A DNA stretch of 7,305 bases from Spirochaetota bacterium (GCA_022704585.1 JAKJGD010000092.1:1-7305); one strand, 5' to 3'; counted from the stretch's first letter, positions 1 to 6,144 are shown. Program-made: numbers and translations. The notes: a model not told the origin generated them from the sequence alone.

Positions 1-990
1 ATCAGGAACTATGTGTCACAGGGGGTTTTTAACCGCTTCAGGCTCCAGCTCGAGCTCATGATACAGGATGAAGGGGTACGGAACCTCATGGCCGATTTCC
101 GCGTCATCAGGGTTTCGGCCCTGGCCCTGAGCGCGTCGAAAAGCTACCAGACGCTCCACGTGAGCATCCGCGCGTCCGCCCGGGACGTGACGGTCCCGGC
201 AGGAGCGACCGGTGAGGAGAAACAGGAGGCCCTGGCTGACGCGCCGAGGGAGTCCTTCACCGAAGTCTACTCCTTCACCAGGAAGTTGGGCGTGAAAACA
301 AATACCAGCAGGGACTGGCTGAAGGGTGAATGTCCCAACTGCGGGTATGTTCCCGAGCATTTCAGCGAAAACAACAAGTGCCGGAGCTGCGGATCGATCT
401 ATAATTCGGGCGAATTCGACTGGGTCCTTTCGGAAATTACGCAGCAGGAGGAATGGAAGGAGGATTCATCGCGCAAGATCGCGGGCCTTGCCGAGCTGGA
501 AGGGAGAAACCTGTCCATAAACAGGGAGGTTGTCGAAGACCGGGCATCATACCTGTTCTGGCGCTGGATTTACGCCCGTATCAGGGGTACGTCCGCTCCC
601 CTTGCGCGGGACGCATCCCCTGAATTCATCGCCGCGTTCCCGGCACAGAAACATACGCTCATCAATACTGCGGTGGGCGCGGTCGACCTTGTCTCCGTGG
701 CCCTGGAGGACGGGGACGCGGTCGCGAAAGTGAAAGTCCTCTGGAGCACCGCTTCGGAGATCAACGATGAGCCCTATCACCGGGAGCACCTGTTCACGCT
801 GAAGATGCCGGTGGCACTGAAAAACCCCTACGGTCTCGCGGACCACAGCTGCGATAACTGCGGCGCCCCGCTGCCCGAGACGGACGCGCTGAAGTGCTCG
901 TATTGCGGAAGCGGCCTCCCGGCCTCGGTGAACGATTGGATACTGGTCAGGATCGACGAGATCGATTGGGAGAAAGGGCAAGCCGGATAG
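1..990 (+). CDS. TIM44-like domain protein with two zinc ribbons (5' partial)
   Basis: The reading frame is open from base 1 with no stop upstream. The GTG at 13 sits inside a conserved-looking stretch (RNYVSQGVFNRF), so I read this as the 3' part of a longer gene, not a complete one starting at 13. Counting codons from base 1, it has two modules. Each has an alpha+beta region resembling the TIM44/Tim44-like (mitochondrial import, lipid-binding) fold, then a four-cysteine ribbon (C111/C114/C127/C130 and C284/C287/C299/C302), then an aromatic DW[VI]L strand (W141, W313). The bacterial family is annotated as TIM44-like, often with upstream membrane segments; such segments would lie outside this window. 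Its cellular role is not established, and zinc binding is inferred from the cysteines. The gene ends at TAG 988-990 and converges with the HDOD gene. Family assignment is by recognition of sequence style; the exact partner or substrate is unknown. Confidence 0.72.
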   Translation: MRNYVSQGVFNRFRLQLELMIQDEGVRNLMADFRVIRVSALALSASKSYQTLHVSIRASARDVTVPAGATGEEKQEALADAPRESFTEVYSFTRKLGVKTNTSRDWLKGECPNCGYVPEHFSENNKCRSCGSIYNSGEFDWVLSEITQQEEWKEDSSRKIAGLAELEGRNLSINREVVEDRASYLFWRWIYARIRGTSAPLARDASPEFIAAFPAQKHTLINTAVGAVDLVSVALEDGDAVAKVKVLWSTASEINDEPYHREHLFTLKMPVALKNPYGLADHSCDNCGAPLPETDALKCSYCGSGLPASVNDWILVRIDEIDWEKGQAG

Positions 991-1112
991 CCCACCGGGC
1001 GTATCGGGGAGCATCCCTCCGGGTTCGGAATGACATGGGCGCGGACCGTCCCTCTCTCCGGGCGGAGGATCAGGTATGCACTATGGCACGTGATGGGCTG
1101 TGAGTAATAGGT

Positions 1113-1135
1113 AAAAAATGGCTCCTGCCTGGCCT
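1113..1135 (-). terminator. Weak candidate terminator after the HDOD gene
   Basis: Read on the minus strand just after the stop codon, a GC-rich segment with a short self-complementary core (GGC-AGGA-GCC) is followed by ATTTTTT. The stem is only about 3 bp, so this is weak. Position and T6 tract fit an intrinsic terminator for the gene ending at 1137. No good terminator is visible for the convergent plus-strand gene ending at 990; the small stems at 990-1000 and 1006-1018 lack T tracts. Confidence 0.3.
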
Positions 1136-1136
1136 G

Positions 1137-2633
1137 CTACACCGCCTGCTTCTTCGGGGCGTTCTGATCGCAGAACATGGTCTTCATCTCTTCATGGAGC
1201 GCGCCGAAGGCCTTCTCGCTATTCAGACCGTAGCGGTCGAGTACGTCTTCCTCGAGGAAGGAAAACTCATACTTTTTGTCCTCGATATTGCACATCTTGT
1301 CCGCAAGGTATGTGAGGAAGACAATGTCCCGGAATTCAGCGGAACCGCTCAGCGGCGAATGGTGCCACTGGATCGTGTCCACCAGGTAGGCCGGCAGGTT
1401 CCACTTCCGCGCTATCTGCTCTCCGATGCTGGAATGACTGATGCCGATAGACACCTCCTCGATGATCGTGGAGGTCCGCATCTTGCGGTTGCTGGCCAGA
1501 GTGAAGAGCCATTCCGAGAGGGACGAGCTCGTGGAGAGGAGCACGATCTTGCCGAGGTCGTGCAGCAGCGAAGCCAGGTAGACGTTCTGGGATATGTTCC
1601 CGCACCCGAGCCTGAGCGCGAGCTGGCGGCCGTAAAAAGCGGTTTTATTACAGTGATCCCACACCTGACGGAAGGAAGAGTAGCGCTCGTCCAGGATGCG
1701 GCGGGCGCTCGACGCTATGATTATGGCCCGCAGGTTCCTCATGCCGATCAGGTTGATGGCCTCCAGCAGCGTCTCGACGCGTTTCCTCGTGATGAAGGCG
1801 GCCGAGTTCGACAGCTTCAGCACGGACACGGAAAGGGACGGGTCGATCGAAATCTTGTCGGCAATCAGCCGGAAATCGACATCAGGGTTCATGCACTGCT
1901 TTTCAAGCTCGATGATGTTTTCCGGGAAGGTCGGCAGCGCGTTCACCTCGTTCAGAATCTGATTCTGGATTTTATTGGTGATGGTGAACGGCTTGAGCTG
2001 GAACGGCACAGCCAGCGAGGTATCTGTTGCCTGGTTGTTCGAGGAGATCCGCAGGGAGTTCACCCCGATCCCCGTGTTCTTCAAAAAGAGGATGGTGAGG
2101 ACAAGGCCGAGACCCTCTCCCTCGGTATCGTCGCTGACGTCGCAGTACACCTCGGAAAAATCATTGTAGGTCTTGGCCTTCTCGATCCGCAATTTTATGC
2201 GGTTCAATTCATCCGGATGGATCGGGGTGTTGTTCTGCACCTGGATCCTGAATCCGGCTTCGAATTTCTTGAGATATATGACGACCTTGTAATCGCTCTT
2301 CTTGAGCTCTTCTTCGACGAGCTGCTGGTTGTCGACGATGAAGGACTTGAAGTTCCCCATCCCCAGCTGGTAGTCCTCATCGTCCTGCATGTCGAGATTC
2401 TGGATCTTGAAATAGAGACGCTTCGAGTTGGCCTTGACGGCGTTGACGATGATCTCCCTGAGGATGGTGATGATGGTATCCTGCAGGAAGACCATGTTGT
2501 TCCGCGCCAGAATTTTGGCAATAACAGAACTGATAAAACGTATTATCGTTTTATTGTGATAGCTTAAAGACAGCGCAATGGTTTTGCCATTGTCAAAATC
2601 AGTCGCCATCTTTGATGTCTGTGACACGATCAT
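1137..2633 (-). CDS. GHKL-type ATPase / HDOD domain fusion, signalling protein
   Basis: A 498-residue soluble protein with no signal peptide or membrane helix. Residues about 30-215 look like a GHKL (histidine-kinase-type) ATPase domain: an N-box with E60 and N64 (REIIVNAVKAN) and a G2 box at 170-178 (TEGEGLGLV). The G1 box, usually DxGxG, reads NNTPI at 134-138, so nucleotide binding may be altered. There is no phospho-acceptor H-box, so it is not a standard histidine kinase. Residues about 225-430 form an HDOD domain (NALPTFPENI at 231-240). HD-type metal-ligand-like residues are kept: H327, H358-D359 (LLHDLGK), H400, H424-H425 and D445. HDOD proteins act in bacterial signal transduction, but the output here is unknown. 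The ATG at 2633 has a G-run 4 nt upstream; Met9 (2609) has no ribosome site. The gene stands alone, convergent with the gene ending at 990. Confidence 0.85.
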   Translation of the reverse strand: MIVSQTSKMATDFDNGKTIALSLSYHNKTIIRFISSVIAKILARNNMVFLQDTIITILREIIVNAVKANSKRLYFKIQNLDMQDDEDYQLGMGNFKSFIVDNQQLVEEELKKSDYKVVIYLKKFEAGFRIQVQNNTPIHPDELNRIKLRIEKAKTYNDFSEVYCDVSDDTEGEGLGLVLTILFLKNTGIGVNSLRISSNNQATDTSLAVPFQLKPFTITNKIQNQILNEVNALPTFPENIIELEKQCMNPDVDFRLIADKISIDPSLSVSVLKLSNSAAFITRKRVETLLEAINLIGMRNLRAIIIASSARRILDERYSSFRQVWDHCNKTAFYGRQLALRLGCGNISQNVYLASLLHDLGKIVLLSTSSSLSEWLFTLASNRKMRTSTIIEEVSIGISHSSIGEQIARKWNLPAYLVDTIQWHHSPLSGSAEFRDIVFLTYLADKMCNIEDKKYEFSFLEEDVLDRYGLNSEKAFGALHEEMKTMFCDQNAPKKQAV

Positions 2634-2637
2634 AATT

Positions 2638-2644
2638 CCCCCCC
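2638..2644 (-). promoter_or_regulatory. Ribosome binding site made of a seven-G run
   Basis: On the minus strand, seven consecutive G residues lie 4 nt before the ATG of the HDOD gene (GGGGGGG-AATT-ATG). No AGGAGG is present, so the G-run is the only sequence able to pair with the CCUCC of 16S rRNA. It is the reason for preferring this ATG over Met9. Confidence 0.5.
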
Positions 2645-2723
2645 GAGAATTACGGTACCGCCCTTGCTGACAAAGATTTCACCTGAAACTGATGTTTTAT
2701 GTTAATGAATGGTTACGTGTTAC

Positions 2724-2753
2724 ACATTAATAATGGAGCAATGAATATTTCAA
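2724..2753 (-). promoter_or_regulatory. Possible sigma70-type promoter for the HDOD gene
   Basis: On the minus strand, TTGAAA (2748-2753) and TAATGT (2724-2729) are separated by 18 nt in an AT-rich stretch about 90 nt upstream of the start codon. The -35 element is good but the -10 element is a poor match, so this is only the best candidate I can see. Confidence 0.25.
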
Positions 2754-2780
2754 GTGCTTTTGTAGTTCTGATGAAAAAAA

Positions 2781-2795
2781 ATGAATGGTATTCAT
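2781..2795 (-). terminator. AT-only stem with T8 tract, minus strand
   Basis: On the minus strand ATGAAT-ACC-ATTCAT forms a 6-bp stem with a 3-nt loop, followed immediately by a run of T. It could end transcripts from the serine hydrolase gene about 320 nt past its stop. The stem has only one G-C pair, so it would be a poor intrinsic terminator. Confidence 0.2.
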
Positions 2796-2824
2796 AAAAT
2801 CCGACCGGCCATCCGTGCTTTTTT

Positions 2825-2853
2825 TTGATCTTTCATCTTCATGTACTGATAAT
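2825..2853 (+). promoter_or_regulatory. Plus-strand sigma70-like promoter in the gap
   Basis: TTGATC (2825-2830) and GATAAT (2848-2853) are separated by exactly 17 nt, predicting a transcript start near 2860. The -10 matches 5 of 6 consensus bases and the -35 matches 4 of 6. No plus-strand protein gene follows, so if active it would make a noncoding or antisense transcript. Confidence 0.33.
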
Positions 2854-2972
2854 GCGGGGACGCTTCGCAGCAGGCATGGCGTCGCGAAATCGGACATGGA
2901 TGGCACTTCTGCAACGAAAAGTTTAAACATATTCGAGCTTATGTCTTAGCCCGCCGTGGCGCCAGCTGATTT

Positions 2973-2993
2973 GACACGAAGTGTCGGATTTTT
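2973..2993 (+). terminator. Terminator-like stem with T5 tract
   Basis: GACAC (2973-2977), loop GAA, GTGTC (2981-2985), then GGA and five T. The 5-bp stem with a tight loop and T-run is oriented for plus-strand transcription, though there is no known plus-strand gene upstream. Confidence 0.3.
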
Positions 2994-2995
2994 CC

Positions 2996-3024
2996 CTGCG
3001 GGCATGCCTGGGCGCAGCTTTTTT
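2996..3024 (+). terminator. Terminator-like stem with T6 tract
   Basis: CTGCG (2996-3000) pairs with CGCAG (3013-3017) across a 12-nt GC-rich loop containing palindromic GGCATGCC, followed by C and six T. The orientation is again plus-strand. It lies directly after the previous stem, so the two may act as a tandem pair. Confidence 0.33.
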
Positions 3025-3076
3025 AACATCCTGTCGGCGGCTGCATGCGGGCATCCAGCTCGCGTGGTTTTTTTTC

Positions 3077-3100
3077 GGGGGCCATCGTGCAATGGCTCCC
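3077..3100 (-). other. Stem-loop just after the serine hydrolase stop codon
   Basis: GGGGGCCAT (3077-3085) and ATGGCTCCC (3092-3100) pair over 9 positions with one mismatch and a 6-nt loop, 12 nt past the stop codon on the minus strand. In the minus-strand transcript the stem is followed by G and eight A, not T. It is therefore not a standard intrinsic terminator; it may protect the 3' end or mark a processing site. Confidence 0.5.
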
Positions 3101-3112
3101 TATCCCGTATGA

Positions 3113-4507
3113 CTACCGCACGCTGTCGTAGACGCTCTTCAGGAACTTTTCCTCGCCCCATTCCTCGTCGTGGGTGACGCCCATTCGGACCACCACCAGC
3201 CGCTTTGACGGGAACATGGCGACAATCTGTCCATTGTACCCGCTCATGTAGTACATGTCGGCCGGAAGCGAAGGGAAGGTCCGGTCCTCCGGGTAGCCTT
3301 TCGTGCCTGCGTTCAGCCAGAAGTGCGCCCCGTACTGGCCCTTGGGCGCTAGAGGCGTCGGTGTGGTCGAGTATTTCACCCACCCGTCAGGCAGTATGCG
3401 CTCGCCGTTCCACACTCCGTCGTTGAGGAAGAGCTGGCCCACGCGGGCCCAGTCGCGCGGCGTGGCGAACATGTAGCTCGATCCCACGAAGGAGCCGGAC
3501 GCGTCCGGCTCGATGATTGCGGAGCACATGCCCAGCCGGTCGAACAGCTCCCTGCGCGCGAATGCGTACGCGCCCGCGAGCGTGCCGCCGTTCGCGTCGC
3601 GGATGATGCGCGCCACGATGTTCGCCGTGCCGCTGGAGTAGTACCACTCGTGATCCGGCTCCGCGCGGAGCGATTTCGCAGCCGCGTAGTCGGACATGCT
3701 CCTCGCGCCGTAGAGCATGTCGGTCACGTCCTGGTGGGGCCCGTATATCTCGACGAAGTCGAGCCCGGCCGACATGCGGAGGAGTTGGTCGGGCGTTATC
3801 TTCCCGCGCGGGTCGCCTGGTTTCCGCCACGCCGCGACCGGGGCAGGCTTCATTATGTCGAGCCTCTTCTGCCTCACCAGTATGCCGGTGAGGGCGTTGG
3901 TCACGCTTTTCGTCATGGACCAGCCCAGGATCGGCATGGAGGGCGTGTAGCCCTGGCCGTAGCGTTCCGCTATGATGGCGCCGTTATACACAACGACCGC
4001 GGCCTGCGTGTTGTTGGGGGGGCCGTCCGCGGGCTCGGTGAAGATCGCGTCCAGTGCAGCGGCGATCTTTGCCCCGTCCACACCGGCCGGTACCGCGGGG
4101 GCGACCTTCTCGCCCTTCGGCCATGGGCTCCCGGCATCAGGCAGGTTCCGCGACGGCAGACCTGCAGCCTGGTTCACGAGCTCCTCCCGCGTTACGTCGA
4201 TGGCCAAAGTGCACCCAAGGCCCTCGCGGTACACAGCGGTGAGGGGCTTGCGGAAACCAAGCGCCTTCCCGGTCACGGATTTGTTTGCGTAATCCACGTC
4301 AACGCCCACGAGCGAGAAGAGGATATTGGTGGGCTTCACCTCTTTCTCGAACACGTAGACAGGGTCCCTTCCGTCGATGAACACCTGCGAGCACACGTAT
4401 TTTGCCGCGTACCCGTTCCCTATCGGCAAAGCCGTGTCGATGTAGTATACGCCGTATCCCAGGGCACAGACGAGCGCGGCGGCAAGCATGTATAAAAGCT
4501 TTTTCAT
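3113..4507 (-). CDS. Beta-lactamase-family (class C type) serine hydrolase, membrane-anchored
   Basis: A 464-residue protein of the PF00144/COG1680 group (esterases, class C beta-lactamases, NylB-like amide hydrolases). Residues 3-22 form a hydrophobic signal anchor without a lipobox, predicting an extracytoplasmic position. Residues about 25-140 form an N-terminal region (C39, GRDP at 46-49, YREGLGC at 93-99) of the kind seen in a long NylB-like subgroup. The catalytic core has the S-x-x-K motif S197-M-T-K200, a Tyr motif Y290-S-S in place of the class C YxN, and SGYNGQ (422-427) where KTG-like third motifs lie. By family knowledge S197 would be the nucleophile; the substrate cannot be read from sequence. 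AGGAGG lies 5 nt before the ATG, confirming the start. Its own promoter at 4558-4587 and the distances to neighbours suggest it is transcribed alone. True beta-lactamase activity is not implied. Confidence 0.9.
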   Translation of the reverse strand: MKKLLYMLAAALVCALGYGVYYIDTALPIGNGYAAKYVCSQVFIDGRDPVYVFEKEVKPTNILFSLVGVDVDYANKSVTGKALGFRKPLTAVYREGLGCTLAIDVTREELVNQAAGLPSRNLPDAGSPWPKGEKVAPAVPAGVDGAKIAAALDAIFTEPADGPPNNTQAAVVVYNGAIIAERYGQGYTPSMPILGWSMTKSVTNALTGILVRQKRLDIMKPAPVAAWRKPGDPRGKITPDQLLRMSAGLDFVEIYGPHQDVTDMLYGARSMSDYAAAKSLRAEPDHEWYYSSGTANIVARIIRDANGGTLAGAYAFARRELFDRLGMCSAIIEPDASGSFVGSSYMFATPRDWARVGQLFLNDGVWNGERILPDGWVKYSTTPTPLAPKGQYGAHFWLNAGTKGYPEDRTFPSLPADMYYMSGYNGQIVAMFPSKRLVVVRMGVTHDEEWGEEKFLKSVYDSVR

Positions 4508-4557
4508 GATGGCCTCCTGTATTAACGTGAATACATGAGAAAGTTTGGTCGTGGAAG

Positions 4558-4587
4558 ATTATAGTGCACGGCAGGGGGGAAAGTCAA
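4558..4587 (-). promoter_or_regulatory. Strong sigma70-type promoter of the serine hydrolase gene
   Basis: On the minus strand TTGACT (4582-4587) and a perfect TATAAT (4558-4563) are separated by 18 nt. The spacer contains a run of six C. The predicted start of transcription is near 4551, giving a leader of about 45 nt before the AGGAGG and the ATG at 4507. This is the clearest promoter in the window. Confidence 0.75.
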
Positions 4588-4613
4588 ATGGTTTATTAAA
4601 TCTTGTCCTGTAT

Positions 4614-5288
4614 CTACTGCTCGGTCACGAGATAATTTTCTATGCTTCCCAGGTCCATCCATTTCCTGATATCAAGACCGACACGGACCATGTTGGGGAT
4701 CATCCGCGTGATTCCTCCGAAAAAACGGGGGGTACTGAGAAGGTCCCCGGTGCACCTGAAGTGCTCTTCCACGATGCCTCCCAGGTCGGGCGATTGCGGG
4801 ACAATGGGGGCCAGCACGACGTTTCTCACGTAATTCCACATCGGGTGGACGCTCATGCCGAGGGGCGTGTGCCCCTGGTGCCACATGCGGATAAATTCAT
4901 CCTGCCCGATGCCCCTGCGGGCACGGAACAGGGTAAGAAGCCCCAGGCCGGGTGTTTGTGTCCCCGCGGGCCAGGTGCGTTCATAGGACAGGGGGATGGA
5001 TTCTTCAACCCTGTAGCCGTGGCAGGGCCCGTCCCAGGAATGGCGCACCCTGGCCGCCCACTCCTGTTCCTTCGATGCTGTTTTTTCCCAGATCGATACC
5101 AGGGCAATGCGTTCTTTCCTGTATGGAGTAATTGAAAACAGAGGCGGGTCAACGCCGGTACAATTGACCTTGCATGGAGTCTTCGCATCGGTCAGAACGC
5201 GGTGAATGCACGAGTTGAGGACCCTGCGGCGGAATGCCTCCAGCGGCTCGTTCATGCCGCTTTTTAGGAGAAATGAGATTTTTACCAT
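4614..5288 (-). CDS. EthD domain protein (dimeric alpha/beta barrel)
   Basis: A 224-residue soluble protein without signal peptide. The C-terminal half (about 114-215) has the EthD/ferredoxin-like pattern: a first strand GLGLLTLFRARRG, a helix with EFIRMWHQGHTPL (131-143), then WNYVRNVVL (151-159), typical of EthD-type proteins and related dimeric alpha/beta-barrel monooxygenase-like folds. The N-terminal half (MVKISFLLKSG then a helix) looks like a second, more diverged copy, consistent with two-domain EthD-family proteins of about 220-240 residues. EthD itself is linked to ether-degradation operons, but most relatives have no known reaction, and none is claimed here. GGAG lies 6 nt before the ATG at 5288, supporting this start. 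It lies 61 nt downstream of the MntP gene on the same strand and may be co-transcribed with it. No T-tract terminator is seen after its stop. Confidence 0.68.
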   Translation of the reverse strand: MVKISFLLKSGMNEPLEAFRRRVLNSCIHRVLTDAKTPCKVNCTGVDPPLFSITPYRKERIALVSIWEKTASKEQEWAARVRHSWDGPCHGYRVEESIPLSYERTWPAGTQTPGLGLLTLFRARRGIGQDEFIRMWHQGHTPLGMSVHPMWNYVRNVVLAPIVPQSPDLGGIVEEHFRCTGDLLSTPRFFGGITRMIPNMVRVGLDIRKWMDLGSIENYLVTEQ

Positions 5289-5310
5289 GTCAGGCTCCGG
5301 ACAATTGATT

Positions 5311-5337
5311 CCCGTTCGGGGAGGGGTTGGTCCCCCC
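5311..5337 (-). repeat. Two adjacent inverted repeats between mntP and the EthD gene
   Basis: In the minus-strand transcript a GGGGGG-ACCAA-CCCCTC stem (5337-5321, one G-U pair) is followed at once by CCCG-AA-CGGG (5320-5311). No T tract follows, so this is not an intrinsic terminator. It lies in the 61-nt gap of a likely two-gene unit and could affect relative expression or RNA processing. Confidence 0.4.
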
Positions 5338-5349
5338 GTTCCGTGTGTG

Positions 5350-5922
5350 TCATCCCGCCAGATGCTCGATAAGTATCTTGATCCCGATGGCGACCAGCAT
5401 TATCCCGCCGATCGCTTCCGCGCGCTTGCCCACAAGCGAACCGACCCTGTTGCCCAGGGCGACACCGGCGACGGAGAAGAGGGCGCAGACCACGCCGATA
5501 ATGATGCTCGGCAGCAGGATGGGCCGGTTTAGCACGCCGATCGAGAGGCCGACCGCGAGGGCGTCTATGCTCGTGGCAACTGCCAGCACGATGAGCGACC
5601 ATCCCCGCGAGGGGTCCTTGCGCTCGTCCGCCGGGCAATCGGGGTTCTCCTTCTTGAACGACTCCCTGACCATTTTAAGGCCGATGAACAGCAGTAATGC
5701 GAACGCGATCCAGTGGTCGTAGGACCTGATGTAGCTTTCCAGGTACATTCCGCCGAAAAAGCCGATTATAGGCATCATGAACTGGAACAGGCCGAAATGG
5801 AAGGCCAGACGGAAATAGTGGCCGAATCCGGGCCTGGCGATGACCATGCCGCATGAGATGGAGACAGAAAAGGCATCCATGGCCAGGGCAATCGCTACAA
5901 CTATTATCGACAGAAGATCCAT
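5350..5922 (-). CDS. mntP: MntP-family manganese efflux pump
   Basis: A 190-residue inner-membrane protein matching the MntP family (formerly DUF204/YebN), about 188 residues in E. coli, which exports Mn2+ from the cytoplasm. Six hydrophobic helices lie near residues 3-25, 39-61, 70-86, 108-130, 137-157 and 169-188. The two-fold internal repeat shows as MDAFSVSI (15-22) and SIDALAVGL (118-126), carrying the family aspartates D16 and D120. A loop at about 87-107 is charged and hydrophilic. I chose the ATG at 5922 because it places the first aspartate at position 16 as in E. coli MntP; an in-frame ATG at 5949 would add nine residues. Neither start has a clear ribosome site. I see no yybP-ykoY manganese riboswitch in the leader, so control by manganese is not evident. 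The EthD gene follows after 61 nt. Confidence 0.9.
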   Translation of the reverse strand: MDLLSIIVVAIALAMDAFSVSISCGMVIARPGFGHYFRLAFHFGLFQFMMPIIGFFGGMYLESYIRSYDHWIAFALLLFIGLKMVRESFKKENPDCPADERKDPSRGWSLIVLAVATSIDALAVGLSIGVLNRPILLPSIIIGVVCALFSVAGVALGNRVGSLVGKRAEAIGGIMLVAIGIKILIEHLAG

Positions 5923-6024
5923 GTCTTTTTCTGGCCCATGGTACGGCATTGTCTATTAATAAAATAATGTTCATGAAAAAATCTTTTTTTTAAAAGTAAA
6001 TATGAATTGATTTTTACGGTTTGT

Positions 6025-6054
6025 TTGACTATTTTGCCGTCCAGTGATTAAACA
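6025..6054 (+). promoter_or_regulatory. Possible promoter for the RND gene
   Basis: TTGACT (6025-6030) and TAAACA (6049-6054) are separated by 18 nt on the plus strand. The -35 is good but the -10 matches only three of six positions. If used, transcription would begin near 6061 and leave a leader of about 200 nt. A second poor candidate is TTGCAT (6112-6117) with TTATAC (6136-6141), also 18 nt apart. Confidence 0.22.
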
Positions 6055-6144
6055 TAGAAAAAGAGGATTGCATGTGACAAATATACAGGTTCCCTCCTGA
6101 TTGATATTTGATTGCATCATATCCGGCGCTGATCGTTATACGTA

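Larger units (their letters stand above)
2860..3024 (+). ncRNA. Candidate intergenic small RNA
   Basis: This is defined only by the promoter-like pair at 2825-2853 and by two terminator-like stems with T runs ending at 2993 and 3024, giving a predicted transcript of about 135 or 165 nt. It contains a possible 5' stem (GACGC 2859-2863 with GCGTC 2879-2883). It matches no RNA family that I recognise. A 16-codon frame from the ATG at 2875 has no properly spaced ribosome site. It would converge on the 3' end of the serine hydrolase gene. Confidence 0.2.
2634..3112. other. Gene-free gap between two minus-strand genes
   Basis: This 479-nt stretch has no credible protein gene. Short frames exist on both strands but lack ribosome sites or recognisable sequence. 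It is AT-rich from about 2690 to 2800 and GC-rich from about 2940 onward. It holds a candidate promoter for the downstream HDOD gene, a plus-strand promoter-like pair, two plus-strand terminator-like stems, a 9-nt direct repeat (TGCGGGCAT at 2997-3005 and 3046-3054), an AT-only stem at 2781-2795 followed by T8 on the minus strand, and a stem-loop next to the serine hydrolase stop codon. Confidence 0.7.

Noticed and set aside
547..1014. 155-codon minus-strand frame opposite the TIM44-like gene
   Set aside because: It lies over the second zinc-ribbon module of the real plus-strand gene and has no features of its own.
1194..2567. Long open frame on the plus strand opposite the HDOD gene (457 codons)
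   Set aside because: It mirrors the codon bias of the real minus-strand gene, has an antisense-like composition (rich in V, L, D, R and E) with no recognisable domain, and has no promoter or ribosome site. The opposite frame has clear GHKL and HDOD motifs.
2734..2797. Short 18-codon plus-strand peptide (MNISSAFVVLMKKNEWYS)
   Set aside because: GGAG lies only 2 nt before the ATG, too close for good initiation, and the frame falls in AT-rich noncoding sequence with no other support.
3650..4495. 281-codon plus-strand frame opposite the serine hydrolase gene
   Set aside because: Shadow of a well-supported gene with SxxK and YSS motifs; the frame itself shows no domain or ribosome site.
4465..4507. 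Lipoprotein signal peptide on the serine hydrolase
   Set aside because: The only cysteine near the hydrophobic stretch is preceded by ALV, which does not fit the lipobox; a signal anchor is more likely.
5923..6120. Manganese riboswitch (yybP-ykoY) upstream of mntP
   Set aside because: The leader is AT-rich and I find none of the conserved GC-rich stems and junction sequences of that riboswitch.
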